The notes: generated from the letters alone by a model not told the origin. A stretch of DNA of 64,000 nt from Zooshikella ganghwensis DSM 15267 (GCF_000428585.1 NZ_AUAF01000008.1:1-64000); one strand, 5' to 3'. Shown: positions 30,284 through 39,314, numbered from the stretch's first letter. Translations and numbers: made by a program.

Positions 30284-30378
30284 TATAATGCAGGACACTG
30301 TTGTTGAACTCATGCTTTACCTGCTATACAGGTTGCTGTGGAAGGACTCCTGTACACAGGGTAGGCATGAGTTTTATT
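30284..30378 (+). ncRNA. Candidate structured small RNA or palindromic element
   Basis: The intergenic DNA between epmB and the 28384-30171 gene holds a perfect -10 box TATAAT (30284-30289), then a foldable segment of about 70 bases. AACTCATGC (30307-30315) pairs fully with GCATGAGTT (30365-30373), closing a domain with two hairpins: ACCTG-CTATA-CAGGT (30319-30333), and either CTGTG/CACAG (30336-30359) or CCTG-TACA-CAGG (30349-30360). TTATT follows the closing stem, which fits a terminator on the plus strand. The linker has GGAAGGA. Flanking genes are both on the minus strand, so a plus-strand product would be independent. The -35 is weak. It could instead be a MITE/REP-like palindrome or part of the minus-strand mRNA. 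Confidence 0.4.
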
Positions 30379-30403
30379 GATTGCAGTCTGAGAGTTAGCT
30401 GCC

Positions 30404-31420
30404 TTAGGGTAAAGGAGGAAGAAGCAGTTTACTGGCTGCACCCGCTTGTTCAATAGTGAGTTTGGGTATTAAGTAGCCACTGCCTAACTTCATCATCTGG
30501 CCTACAATATGCTGTGCTTTGGCGTGGTCTATATCAAAGTGAGCAGCACCCTGTACCTTATCCAGCACGTGCAAGTAATAAGGAAATGCTCCCCACGATA
30601 CTAGCTTTTCACTCAGGCTGATGAGTACTTCAGGGTTATCATTAATGCCTTTAAGTAACACGGTTTGATTAAGCACCATACACCCGGCTTGCTGGAGCTG
30701 CTGCAGTGCAAAGCCTACCTTGTCGTCTATTTCATTGGGATGATTGCAATGAACAACGACAAGCGTCTTAAGTCTTGTTGAGGTTAGCCAATCTAATAAT
30801 TCTGGACAAATGCGTTCTGGAATGACAATAGGTAGCCGAGTATGGACCCGTAAGCGTTCAATATGGGGGATTTTGGCTATTTCTTCCGTTAGCCATTTAA
30901 GCCGTTGGTCATTTACGGCTAAAGGGTCGCCACCACTATAAATAACTTCACGAATTGTGTCGTCTTTAGTGATATAATCCAGCGCCTCCTGCCACTGGCG
31001 TTTATTTAACCGATTTTCCTCGTAGGGAAAGTGACGCCGGAAGCAGTATCGACAGTTTACGGCGCAGGTGCTGCCCACAACCAGTAATACCCTACCTTTA
31101 TACTTGTGGATAATTCCTTTATGAGTGTTTTTGGGACGCTCAGCTAAAGGGTCTACACTATAACCTGCTGTAGAAATAAGCTCAGCTGCAGTAGGTAAAA
31201 CCTGTTGTAAGAGTGGGTCGTTAATATCGCCCTTGCGCATCCGCTGTAAAAAAGGGTGGGGCACGCGGAGTGGAAATGAACCACTTGCCTCGTTGGCTGC
31301 TGGCAGTAAATCAGCATCTAAGCCAAGTAGTTCGAACAGTTCATGTGGATCGGTAATTGATTCTGAAAGCGTTTGTTGCCAGCGACTACCCTGCACACAG
31401 GCTGCTGTTCGCGTTATCAT
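30404..31420 (-). CDS. epmB: EF-P beta-lysylation enzyme EpmB (lysine 2,3-aminomutase)
   Basis: EpmB is a radical-SAM lysine 2,3-aminomutase that makes (R)-beta-lysine, which EpmA then attaches to elongation factor P. The 338-residue protein carries the iron-sulfur motif CAVNCRYC (Cys119, 123, 126), followed by the GGDP-type SAM segment in VIYSGGDPLAV and a PLP-lysine region toward the C-terminus. It is divergent from efp with a 31-base gap, an arrangement that puts substrate and modifier under adjoining promoters. Confidence 0.96.
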   Translation of the reverse strand: MITRTAACVQGSRWQQTLSESITDPHELFELLGLDADLLPAANEASGSFPLRVPHPFLQRMRKGDINDPLLQQVLPTAAELISTAGYSVDPLAERPKNTHKGIIHKYKGRVLLVVGSTCAVNCRYCFRRHFPYEENRLNKRQWQEALDYITKDDTIREVIYSGGDPLAVNDQRLKWLTEEIAKIPHIERLRVHTRLPIVIPERICPELLDWLTSTRLKTLVVVHCNHPNEIDDKVGFALQQLQQAGCMVLNQTVLLKGINDNPEVLISLSEKLVSWGAFPYYLHVLDKVQGAAHFDIDHAKAQHIVGQMMKLGSGYLIPKLTIEQAGAASKLLLPPLP

Positions 31421-31451
31421 AGGCGCTCAAATAATCTATTGGTGAGGAAAT

Positions 31452-32027
31452 ATGGCTAGCTATTCTACCAATGAATTTCGCTCAGGTCTCAAAGTCTTAT
31501 TGGAGAATGAGCCTTGTGTAATTTTAGAAAATGAATTTGTAAAACCAGGCAAGGGGCAAGCTTTTAACCGGGTTAAACTCCGTAATTTAAACTCTGGTCG
31601 TGTCTGGGAAAGAACATTTAAGTCTGGCGAATCACTGGAAGCGGCAGACGTAGTGGATAAAGAAATGGAGTATCTTTATACCGACGGTGAGTTTTGGCAC
31701 TTCATGCTCACAGATGGTTCTTACGAACAGTATGCAGCTGATCAAAAAGCGGTGGGTGATACCATTAACTGGCTTAAAGAGCAGGATGTATACGAAGTAA
31801 CACTTTATAACAATGCTCCCATCACCGTGTCACCACCTAACTTTGTCGAGCTAGAGGTGGTGGAAACAGATCCAGGTCTGAAAGGGGATACAGCTCAAGG
31901 CGGCAGCAAGCCAGCCACGTTGAGTACAGGTGCTGTGGTTAAAGTCCCTCTGTTTATTAACCAGGGTGAAATTCTGAAGATTGATACGCGTACTGGTGAG
32001 TATGTGAGTCGGGTAAGTAATAAATAG
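31452..32027 (+). CDS. efp: Elongation factor P
   Basis: EF-P binds between the P and E sites of stalled ribosomes and rescues polyproline synthesis. The 191 residues form the three beta-barrel domains expected. The modified lysine is Lys34 in KPGKGQAF, matching the E. coli-type (beta-lysylated) loop and not the arginine (rhamnosylated) loop of Pseudomonas. This agrees with epmA and epmB flanking it. A good purine-rich site (GAGGAAAT) precedes the ATG. Confidence 0.98.
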   Translation: MASYSTNEFRSGLKVLLENEPCVILENEFVKPGKGQAFNRVKLRNLNSGRVWERTFKSGESLEAADVVDKEMEYLYTDGEFWHFMLTDGSYEQYAADQKAVGDTINWLKEQDVYEVTLYNNAPITVSPPNFVELEVVETDPGLKGDTAQGGSKPATLSTGAVVKVPLFINQGEILKIDTRTGEYVSRVSNK

Positions 32028-32038
32028 CAAACCCCATA

Positions 32039-32084
32039 ATGAAAGTGGAAGGCGACGATTTTGGCCGCTCTTATCCACTTTCAT
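32039..32084. terminator. Inverted repeat after efp
   Basis: ATGAAAGTGGA (32039-32049) and TCCACTTTCAT (32074-32084) are perfect 11-bp complements with a 24-base, partly self-pairing loop. It starts 12 bases after the efp stop. There is no T-run, so it may be a 3'-end stabiliser or a factor-dependent terminator before epmA. Confidence 0.5.
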
Positions 32085-32253
32085 TGGTGTGAAATTAAAC
32101 GTTTAGTATTAATAAATTTCCGTTGGCTATGTGGCTTTTTTTTGTATTTTAATTTGCCGTATGCAGCTTTAGTAAAAAGGTCTGTGATATGGGTATATAT
32201 TTACAAAGTAAGCCTTTATCACGTTCTTTTCTTGGCTAATAGGGTGAAAAGTC

Positions 32254-33246
32254 ATGACCCCAGAAAGCGACTGGCAACCAACAGCTTCACTGGAAACGTT
32301 AAAGCTGCGAGCCGATTTATTGAGTAAAATTCGCAGCTATTTCCAGCAACAAAATGTTTTAGAAGTTGAAACGCCTGCAATGTCTCATGCTGCTGTATGT
32401 GATGTACATATTGAGTGTTTCTCAACTAAGTTTAAGCCTGTAAGTCGGTCTGTGGGGCAGACAGTTTATTTGCATACTTCCCCTGAATACGCAATGAAAA
32501 GGCTACTGGTTGCTGGCTCTGGTGATATTTATCAAGTATGTAAAGTTTTTCGTAATGGGGAAGCAGGTGGACGCCATAACCCAGAATTTTCGATGCTTGA
32601 GTGGTATAGGGTCGGGCTTGATCACCACCAGTTGATGGATGATGTTACAGGCTTGCTAAGCCATGTATGTGACTTTACAGAGCTGCGTCGGGTTTCTTAT
32701 CAGCAATTGTTCGAAGAGCACCTAGGAATTAATCCACACCGAACAGCAACTCAGCAGCTTATCAAGCTAGTCAAAGAAAAGGTTGACTCAGAGCTCTCTG
32801 GTTTGGAGCGTAATGCATTATTAGAATTACTTTTCACTCACTTAATAGAGCCTTCACTAGGTTGGTCTGCTGAAGGTAAACTCGCAGGTGTTTATGTCTA
32901 TGACTTTCCTGCGTCTATGGCTGCGTTGTCTCGAGTTCAACTGGATACTGAAGGGCAGCAGGTTGCCAGCCGATTCGAGCTGTTTATTGATGGTGTTGAG
33001 TTGGCAAATGGTTATAACGAGTTAGCCGATGCGATCGAGCAAGAAAAACGTTTTAAGCATGATAAAGCCAAGCGGCAAGAGCTTGGATTTGAAGTTAACC
33101 CTATTGATGAGCATTTATTATCGGCGCTGAGAGTTGGATTGCCAGACTGTGCTGGTGTCGCCCTGGGTGTAGACCGCTTATTAATGTTACTGGCGGGGAC
33201 ACACGCAATAGCCGATGTGCTCGCGTTCGACTTTGCCCATAGCTAA
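32254..33246 (+). CDS. epmA: EF-P--(R)-beta-lysine ligase
   Basis: EpmA (PoxA/GenX) activates (R)-beta-lysine and ligates it to Lys34 of EF-P. The 330-residue protein is a class II lysyl-tRNA-synthetase-like catalytic core without the anticodon-binding domain. Motif 2 reads VCKVFRNGEAGGRHNPEFSM and motif 3 GVALGVDRLLML. It lies about 227 bases after efp in the same direction. The third factor, EpmC, is not in the window. Confidence 0.96.
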   Translation: MTPESDWQPTASLETLKLRADLLSKIRSYFQQQNVLEVETPAMSHAAVCDVHIECFSTKFKPVSRSVGQTVYLHTSPEYAMKRLLVAGSGDIYQVCKVFRNGEAGGRHNPEFSMLEWYRVGLDHHQLMDDVTGLLSHVCDFTELRRVSYQQLFEEHLGINPHRTATQQLIKLVKEKVDSELSGLERNALLELLFTHLIEPSLGWSAEGKLAGVYVYDFPASMAALSRVQLDTEGQQVASRFELFIDGVELANGYNELADAIEQEKRFKHDKAKRQELGFEVNPIDEHLLSALRVGLPDCAGVALGVDRLLMLLAGTHAIADVLAFDFAHS

Positions 33247-33262
33247 AAGTTTGCCCATAGCT
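33232..33262 (+). repeat. 13-bp direct repeat at the epmA end
   Basis: TTTGCCCATAGCT occurs at 33232-33244 and again at 33250-33262. The first copy encodes the last residues of EpmA and runs into its TAA stop. A small local duplication is the simplest explanation. Confidence 0.85.
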
Positions 33263-33362
33263 TGAAAGATAGAGCCAAGTCACCTGAGTGCTGGCTTGGC
33301 AAGTATCATACTCTGCTGCTCTATTGGACATTGTTGCTAGTCAAGCATTGAGCATCACAAGC

Positions 33363-33401
33363 CAAGCACGTTTCACTCATTTCAAGCACGCTTCACTCAT
33401 T
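33363..33401 (+). repeat. Two-copy 20-bp tandem repeat
   Basis: CAAGCACGTTTCACTCATT (33363-33381) is repeated with one change at 33383-33401. It lies in the gap between convergent epmA and psd. Nearby GCCAAG (33274-33279) and CTTGGC (33295-33300) form a weak inverted repeat that might help terminate. Confidence 0.85.
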
Positions 33402-33406
33402 GATAG

Positions 33407-34285
33407 TTACTCGGGTTTTTCCTGTCTCTCACTTCGAGTAGCAATCGCTTCACCCATTGTCACAGGACAACCCGCACTCAGCTCAGGTAGCCACTGGGCA
33501 GCTTGCTCTGGTAATAGCACAATGGCTGTTGAGCCAAGCTTAAAGTGGCCAAGTTCTGCACCTTTTGCCAGCTTAATGGGTTGATTTGCTTCTTGGGTGT
33601 AGCTTCGTCTCTGAAGTCTGCGCCTAGGAGGGGTTACCAATCCGGCCCACACGGTTTCAATACTAGCAACAATCATGGCACCCACTAAGACAACAATCAT
33701 GGGGCCAAAGTCAGTTTTAAAAACACAAACTACTCGCTCATTTCTTGAAAATAAGTTGGGCAGAGCTTCGGTTGTTGCGTCATTAACGGAGAACAAATGC
33801 CCTGGAACATAAATCATTTGTTCCAGCTCGCCTGCGAAGGGCATATGAACACGGTGGTAATCCCGTGGTGAAAGGTAAATAGTTGCAAAGTGCCCATTAT
33901 TGAACTGCTGAGCAAGCTCGAAGTCGCCACCAATAAGTTCACATAAGCTAAAGTGATGGCCCTTAGCCTGGAACACTTGGCCATGCTCAATATCACCCAT
34001 TTGGCTGATTTTGCCGTCAGCGGGTGATACTAAGTGAGCTGGGTCTTCAGCAATTGGACGAGCACCTTGTTTTAAAGCACGGGTAAAAAAGTCATTGAAG
34101 TGAACATAATCCTTAGGATCAGGATGTTCAGCTTCAGACATATTAACGTCGTACTTTTTGATAAACCATTTGATAAAAGCCTGATTAAAACGTTGGGAAG
34201 GACTCTCTGCCACCCAATAGGCGGCTCGGGATAACAGGTGTTGTGGGCACAAACGTTGTAAAGCAACAAATAGTTTACTATTCAC
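33407..34285 (-). CDS. psd: Phosphatidylserine decarboxylase proenzyme
   Basis: Psd makes phosphatidylethanolamine from phosphatidylserine at the inner membrane. The 292-residue proenzyme has SPADGK and the PRDYHRVHMP segment with the catalytic Asp and His. The LGST motif (in HFKLGSTAIVLL, about residue 250) is where self-cleavage at Gly-Ser creates the pyruvoyl group. The start is GTG at 34285. It follows the rhodanese gene after 59 bases on the same strand, as in Pseudomonas. Confidence 0.96.
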   Translation of the reverse strand: MNSKLFVALQRLCPQHLLSRAAYWVAESPSQRFNQAFIKWFIKKYDVNMSEAEHPDPKDYVHFNDFFTRALKQGARPIAEDPAHLVSPADGKISQMGDIEHGQVFQAKGHHFSLCELIGGDFELAQQFNNGHFATIYLSPRDYHRVHMPFAGELEQMIYVPGHLFSVNDATTEALPNLFSRNERVVCVFKTDFGPMIVVLVGAMIVASIETVWAGLVTPPRRRLQRRSYTQEANQPIKLAKGAELGHFKLGSTAIVLLPEQAAQWLPELSAGCPVTMGEAIATRSERQEKPE

Positions 34286-34344
34286 ACGATCACTCTCAAA
34301 AAGCAGACAATAAAGTAAAAATCAGGTTATTTCACACAGTAGAG

Positions 34345-35196
34345 CTACTGTTCAATGGGGGTGTTTGGATCATTACCCCATTCAGACCAGGAGCCATCAT
34401 AAGCTTTAAGTCGTTGATAACCTAGTACTTTGGCAACTAAGTAGGTAAAACCAGACCGGTGATGTGATTGACAATGCGTTATGACCAATTTGTCCCGAGT
34501 TATACCCAAGCTGTTTAAGATTTTACTGGAATCTTCTCGAATTCTTAGTTGTCGGTTTGGGTCCATTAAAATGGTCCACTCTAAATTAATAGCACCAGGT
34601 ATGTGACCATTTCGCAGAGCCAGCGGCTGTTCTCCGTGAAACTCTGCTGGAGAGCGAGCATCCCATATCACGGTGTCCTGTTCTTTTAGGCTCAATAAAA
34701 CACACTCTTTATCTGCTCGAGGGGCAATTTGTAGTTGCAGCTGAGGAGAAGTAGGCTCAGGCTTTGATGGCTCAGTTGATAGTGCTCTTCTCTCAGCAGC
34801 CCATGCGACACGTCCGCCATTAAGGTAAGAGCTATGCAAGTGGCCTATACAATCTAATGTCCAGATAAACCGGCCAGCCCAGCCACCGCCTTCATCGTCA
34901 TAAGCAACAATGTGCTTATCTGGGTGATAGCCTATGCTTGCAAGAATTGTCTCAAGCTTTTGGGGATCAGGTAGCTTTCCTTTTGCAGGCTCTTCACCAC
35001 TCTGTAATGCTGCTCCTGGTAAGTGGACTGCACCAGGAATATGTCCACGTAGGTAGTTTTCAGTGTTGGATAGGTCAACAATTAATAGGTTGGGTGTTGA
35101 AAGTAATGGTTCAAGCTCCTCAGGCTCAAGTAGCAAGGGTAAGTGCCGAAGGGGGTTATTATCTGTTAGCTGATCAGTGTTTTGTGGGCTACTCAT
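34345..35196 (-). CDS. rhdA: Tandem-rhodanese thiosulfate sulfurtransferase
   Basis: A 283-residue protein with two rhodanese domains. The N-terminal domain (about 20-145) is catalytically silent, and the C-terminal one has the active Cys242 in THCQSHHRSGF. The CQxHHRS loop is the one I remember from RhdA of Azotobacter and Pseudomonas, rather than the mercaptopyruvate-type CGSGVT loop. It has no signal peptide, so it acts in the cytoplasm, moving sulfane sulfur. Gene symbol is by loop similarity and synteny with psd. Confidence 0.85.
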   Translation of the reverse strand: MSSPQNTDQLTDNNPLRHLPLLLEPEELEPLLSTPNLLIVDLSNTENYLRGHIPGAVHLPGAALQSGEEPAKGKLPDPQKLETILASIGYHPDKHIVAYDDEGGGWAGRFIWTLDCIGHLHSSYLNGGRVAWAAERRALSTEPSKPEPTSPQLQLQIAPRADKECVLLSLKEQDTVIWDARSPAEFHGEQPLALRNGHIPGAINLEWTILMDPNRQLRIREDSSKILNSLGITRDKLVITHCQSHHRSGFTYLVAKVLGYQRLKAYDGSWSEWGNDPNTPIEQ

Positions 35197-35333
35197 GTGA
35201 GACTCATTCTCATACTAGCAAAGGACGTACATGTATTGGCTTTAGTCATTATTAAAAAGCAACCATGCCATGCAACCTCAGCGCTGGCAACTTTTGGTGT
35301 TTTGAATTGAGCTTGAAACAAATATTTAATGTA

Positions 35334-37262
35334 CTAGCGGGCTTGCGTTTTGCTTCGGGTTAAGTGTTTGAGTACTTTGCCAGCACCTTTGCAGACAGTA
35401 CTAAAATACTTTAAGTCTGCTGCAGTGAGCTCAGTTTGAGAAATACCCAAGTCAGCATAAATCATAGCAATTGGGCGCTTGTTGGCATGCAAGGTAGCTA
35501 ATAAAAACATTTGAGTATTGACAAGTTGTTTCAGCTGGCTTGGGAGTTTAAACCATATATTGTTGGCTTCCTTCGCATTAACCCATAACACCAATTCTTT
35601 ATTTAGTAACTGACTCATTGGCGACTCAGCTGGAAGCTCAAGCTTAAACTTAAGAGGAATGCTGTTACTCATTGATATATGAGAGACCAGCATATCCCGT
35701 TGCTTATTGGGTAAGGCAATGACCACGCGCTCAAAACCAAGTGCGACATGTAATATATTTGCTGTTTCCTCTAATAATTGAGCAAGGCTTTTATAGAGTT
35801 CAGGATAACGAGAAAAGCGCCCTAAGCTGACTTTCACGCTATCGAGATCAATTTTACGTTTAATTTGTGGTGGCTTAGCGGCTGGTTCAGGCTTTTTGGT
35901 GGTGGTAGAGGCACTTGGTTGACTGGTTTCTGCTGTCGGCTGAGTTGTTGCAGTGGGCTGCTGAACTTTTAAAGGGGGGCTTTTGCTCAATGTGCTTGGG
36001 GTACTTTCCTGCTTTTTAGACGCTTGGCCAGGAGCACTCGGGGTCTTGGCATTAGCTTGCTGCTGGTCTTTGGCTTGCGTTGTTTTGCCCGTCCATAAGC
36101 TAAATTCGTCATCAGCGATTTGGGGATTCTTGTTAGAAAGCGCTTGTTCTTTTTGTTGAGATGAAGCTCTCTCTACGGGAGCAGCGGGCTTTTGGGCTGC
36201 ACTTTTTGTATTTATTGAGTCAGTACTCGCAAGGGCGCTTGGATCATCAGCTAGTACGGTATGATAATCAGCCTGTTTAAAAAAAACGGTGGCTAATGGC
36301 GCAGGTCTCATTGCTGGAAGCGTGAAGCAGGAGGCAGTTAAGGCTTGTTGAAAAGCATCATGATGTGTTTGAGGTACTGGCCTGTTGGTATAAAAAGCAA
36401 GAAGCTTTAGAACACGATGAACGTGCCGGCTTTCCCAGGAAAAGCTGGTTTCCCAAGCAAGTTGATTACATAGCAATACAGGAAGTGCAGGACTGGCAAA
36501 AGCTATTCGAAGAGATGGTGAGTTTTCAAGCTTTTGCCGGAAAGTGTCAGCACGTTGTTGTTGTTCGGGTGGTAACTGTTTGATACAAGCCAGTTTGGCC
36601 CAAAGGTCGGGTGGTGCTGCTAGCAAAGGAGACAGTTGGGACATGGGCAGCATGGGCAGCTTCCACTCATTGCAGAGTATAAGTTGCAAGGTGTCCACTG
36701 TGCATCCCAGTACATCACGCTCTGTTTTTTGGCGCTGTTGGTGCTGAAGTCTAACCCTTCGCTCAATCATAAGCATTTCTTCTGGTGCCCAGAGCCATAA
36801 CCCCCAGTAAGCGGAATGAAAAAAAAGTGCAAGCCAATAGACTTCATCTGTCTGTCGCTGTTGAACGCGAAGTTGATGCCAGTAACTCGCTTGAAAGGCC
36901 GCATGCATACTGCAGGTAATCATGCGACAGTAAAAGCGGTGGGCAGCGAGATGAGGGTTGAGTGTTAGTGAGGGTATACGGTTAATAAGCTCTGCAAGTT
37001 TCTTAATACCTAGTAAGCTCAAAGCCTGCTCAAGATGGCGTACTGGATCAGTGCCTTTTTTTATCTCTCTGTTTACTCGTGAAAATACATGCCAACAAAC
37101 AATAGGACAACGGCGCATATGCTGAGCAATATCATTTAAAGCAATGCTGGGTTGCTGAATGAATTTAAGTAAGCTGGCTTTGATCTTAGTGTCAACGGGG
37201 AAAGGCTCTTTTGTTAATAGGCCTTGCCAATGTTGAATCCCTTTTGCCGAAGAAACACTATC
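35334..37262 (-). CDS. HDOD-domain signalling protein with disordered linker and GAF-like C-terminus
   Basis: A protein of about 642 residues (673 if a TTG at 37355 is used; neither start has a good ribosome site). The first 270 residues match the HDOD output domain (FPVDTKIKASLLKFIQQPSIALNDIA and following). A Pro/Thr/Ser/Gln/Lys-rich linker spans roughly the next 200 residues. The last 170 residues look GAF-like (LLEETANILHVALGFERVVIALPNKQRDMLV). It is divergent from motA by about 100-190 bases. HDOD proteins act in signalling, often motility or c-di-GMP. The specific role here is unknown. Confidence 0.65.
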   Translation of the reverse strand, partial: DSVSSAKGIQHWQGLLTKEPFPVDTKIKASLLKFIQQPSIALNDIAQHMRRCPIVCWHVFSRVNREIKKGTDPVRHLEQALSLLGIKKLAELINRIPSLTLNPHLAAHRFYCRMITCSMHAAFQASYWHQLRVQQRQTDEVYWLALFFHSAYWGLWLWAPEEMLMIERRVRLQHQQRQKTERDVLGCTVDTLQLILCNEWKLPMLPMSQLSPLLAAPPDLWAKLACIKQLPPEQQQRADTFRQKLENSPSLRIAFASPALPVLLCNQLAWETSFSWESRHVHRVLKLLAFYTNRPVPQTHHDAFQQALTASCFTLPAMRPAPLATVFFKQADYHTVLADDPSALASTDSINTKSAAQKPAAPVERASSQQKEQALSNKNPQIADDEFSLWTGKTTQAKDQQQANAKTPSAPGQASKKQESTPSTLSKSPPLKVQQPTATTQPTAETSQPSASTTTKKPEPAAKPPQIKRKIDLDSVKVSLGRFSRYPELYKSLAQLLEETANILHVALGFERVVIALPNKQRDMLVSHISMSNSIPLKFKLELPAESPMSQLLNKELVLWVNAKEANNIWFKLPSQLKQLVNTQMFLLATLHANKRPIAMIYADLGISQTELTAADLKYFSTVCKGAGKVLKHLTRSKTQAR

Positions 37263-37453
37263 CATAAGAAATTTGTCGAATATCAGTTGATGACCTTTAC
37301 TAGAAAAGAGAACAAGTGATCCAGTTTGCGCCGACAGGTGTTCTCTTATCTGCAAGTATAGCCACAGGATATCGACATATGTTTACAGGTTGGACTTCTG
37401 CTTAATGAAGTTAAAGCAATGGAAGCTCACGCCAGCTGGGCAGGCAGCTTACA

Positions 37454-38305
37454 ATGTTTAAATTACTAGGCTTTATTATTGTTGTGAGCAGTGTTTTGGG
37501 GGGGTATGTACTGTCCCATGGTGAGCTCATGGCGCTATGGCAGCCTTATGAGCTGCTGATAATTTTAGGGGCATCCATTGGCTCTTTCTTTATCGCTAAT
37601 CCACCCTCTGTTTTTGCTGCAGTGCTTCGCTCTTTTCCTGGCTTGCTATTTGGAAGCCGTTTTAATCAAGCTTACTTTATGGATCTACTAGGGCTGCTGT
37701 TTGAACTGCTTAATAAAAGCCGGCGGGATGGCATGATGGCTATTGAGAGTGATTTGGATGATCCAGCTGGAAGTACCATTTTTACACGTTATCCGGCTAT
37801 TTTAAGAGAAGCCCATTTAACTGAATTTATAGCAGATTATTTGCGCTTAATGTCTTCAGGCAATATGGCACCCCATGAGCTTGAAAGCCTCTTTGATATG
37901 GAAATTGAAACCCGTGCTGAAGAGCTGGGTCGTCCTGGGGTCTCTGTAAATAAAGTAGCAGATGCGTTGCCAGGGTTTGGTATTGTTGCTGCAGTTATGG
38001 GTATTGTGATCACTATGAAAGGGTTAGGGGGGCCACCTGAAGTCTTGGGGATGCATGTTGCTGCAGCATTGGTCGGTACATTTCTGGGAATTTTGTTGGC
38101 TTATGGGTTTGTGGGACCCATGGCTCATGCCCTTGAGCATATGAGCCAGGAGGAAATAAACGCTTACGAGTGCGTTAAAGCCTGCCTGGTCGCGTCCCTA
38201 GGAGGTATGCCGCCAGCACTGGCAATTGAGTTTGGCCGAAAGGCTCTTTATGCACACAGTCGTCCCAGTTTTATGGAACTGGAACAGCATGTTCGCTCCC
38301 GCTAA
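37454..38305 (+). CDS. motA: Flagellar motor stator protein MotA
   Basis: MotA forms, with MotB, the proton-conducting stator of the flagellar motor. The 283 residues show four transmembrane segments (about 2-20, 34-50, 170-188, 200-220) and the cytoplasmic loop FLIADYLRLM-type region with charged residues that contacts FliG. The tail segment PGFGIVAAVMGIVITM is characteristic. It is followed after 18 bases by motB. No other flagellar genes are present, which matches the isolated motAB locus in Pseudomonas. Confidence 0.95.
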   Translation: MFKLLGFIIVVSSVLGGYVLSHGELMALWQPYELLIILGASIGSFFIANPPSVFAAVLRSFPGLLFGSRFNQAYFMDLLGLLFELLNKSRRDGMMAIESDLDDPAGSTIFTRYPAILREAHLTEFIADYLRLMSSGNMAPHELESLFDMEIETRAEELGRPGVSVNKVADALPGFGIVAAVMGIVITMKGLGGPPEVLGMHVAAALVGTFLGILLAYGFVGPMAHALEHMSQEEINAYECVKACLVASLGGMPPALAIEFGRKALYAHSRPSFMELEQHVRSR

Positions 38306-38323
38306 TTAATTTTAGAGGGAGGT

Positions 38324-39286
38324 ATGCCTATGAAGCGTGAAGAGTCGATTATCGTTAAACGGGTTCGTAAAAGCCGTCACGACCATCATGGTGGTTCTTG
38401 GAAAATTGCATTTGCTGACTTTGCCACAGCAATGATGGCTTTTTTTCTGGTGTTGTGGTTGCTGGAAAACACAACAGAGCAACAAAAAATTGAGATTGCA
38501 GGATACTTTCAGGATCCCGTCGCTTGGAGTGAGCGAGCCAGTCCTTATGTAGTTGATCTTGGAGGTACACCAACCATGGTGGTTGATCAGGGGATAGGAT
38601 CACCCCTGCAAGACCAAGACCAGAGAAGTCGCTTATCTGCAGAACAGATTACAACATTAGCGGAAGATATTGAGAAAAAACGTTTAGAGTCACTCCTTCA
38701 GGAGTTACAGGCACGGGTTGAAGATAATGAGGTGTTAAGACGCTTTAAAGACAACCTGATCATGGATATTACACCTGATGGGTTACGCATTCAGGTAGTA
38801 GATGATGATAAAAGCTCTATGTTTGATAGTGGGCGTGCACAATTAAAGTATTATTTTGAGGATGTGCTTTTAGAGTTGTCGCCACTCATTAAGTCAGTGC
38901 CCAATAAGATCAGTATTTCAGGTCATACAGATGCAACGCCTTACAGCAAAAAGGAAGACTTTGGTAACTGGGAGCTATCGGCGGCGCGGGCCAACAGTGC
39001 ACGAAGGACATTGGTTTATGGTGGTATTCCAGAGAGTCAGGTTGCCCAAATAGTAGGTTTGGGAGACTCAAATCTATTTGACCCTGAAAACCCTTACAAC
39101 CCAGTTAATCGACGGATTGATATTTTGATTATGAGTAAGCAGACCGAAGAGAAAGTTGAGCGGATGACTCATTCCACACCAAGCCCACAACAGCCACTTT
39201 TTGAACAGCGTGGCAAGGCAAATTTGGATGATGCTCGTCAGCGGGCGAGAGTGAACCAGCCAGATGCTGAGTCACTCAAGCAGTAA
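38324..39286 (+). CDS. motB: Flagellar motor stator protein MotB
   Basis: MotB anchors the stator to peptidoglycan and supplies the proton-binding aspartate. In this 320-residue protein the single transmembrane helix (about 27-47) has Asp32 in AFADFATAMMAFFLV, as in E. coli. A periplasmic plug/linker follows, then an OmpA-like domain with ISGHTDATPY and NWELSAARANSARR. The C-terminal 30 residues are polar and probably disordered. AGAGGGAGG lies just upstream of the ATG. Confidence 0.96.
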   Translation: MPMKREESIIVKRVRKSRHDHHGGSWKIAFADFATAMMAFFLVLWLLENTTEQQKIEIAGYFQDPVAWSERASPYVVDLGGTPTMVVDQGIGSPLQDQDQRSRLSAEQITTLAEDIEKKRLESLLQELQARVEDNEVLRRFKDNLIMDITPDGLRIQVVDDDKSSMFDSGRAQLKYYFEDVLLELSPLIKSVPNKISISGHTDATPYSKKEDFGNWELSAARANSARRTLVYGGIPESQVAQIVGLGDSNLFDPENPYNPVNRRIDILIMSKQTEEKVERMTHSTPSPQQPLFEQRGKANLDDARQRARVNQPDAESLKQ

Positions 39287-39314
39287 CGCATTTTAGGTTT
39301 AAGCAAGTAACCGT

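Noticed and set aside
32061-32327. 88-residue ORF in the efp-epmA gap
   Set aside because: It overlaps the epmA start in another frame and has no ribosome-binding site or domain; the region is better explained as intergenic.
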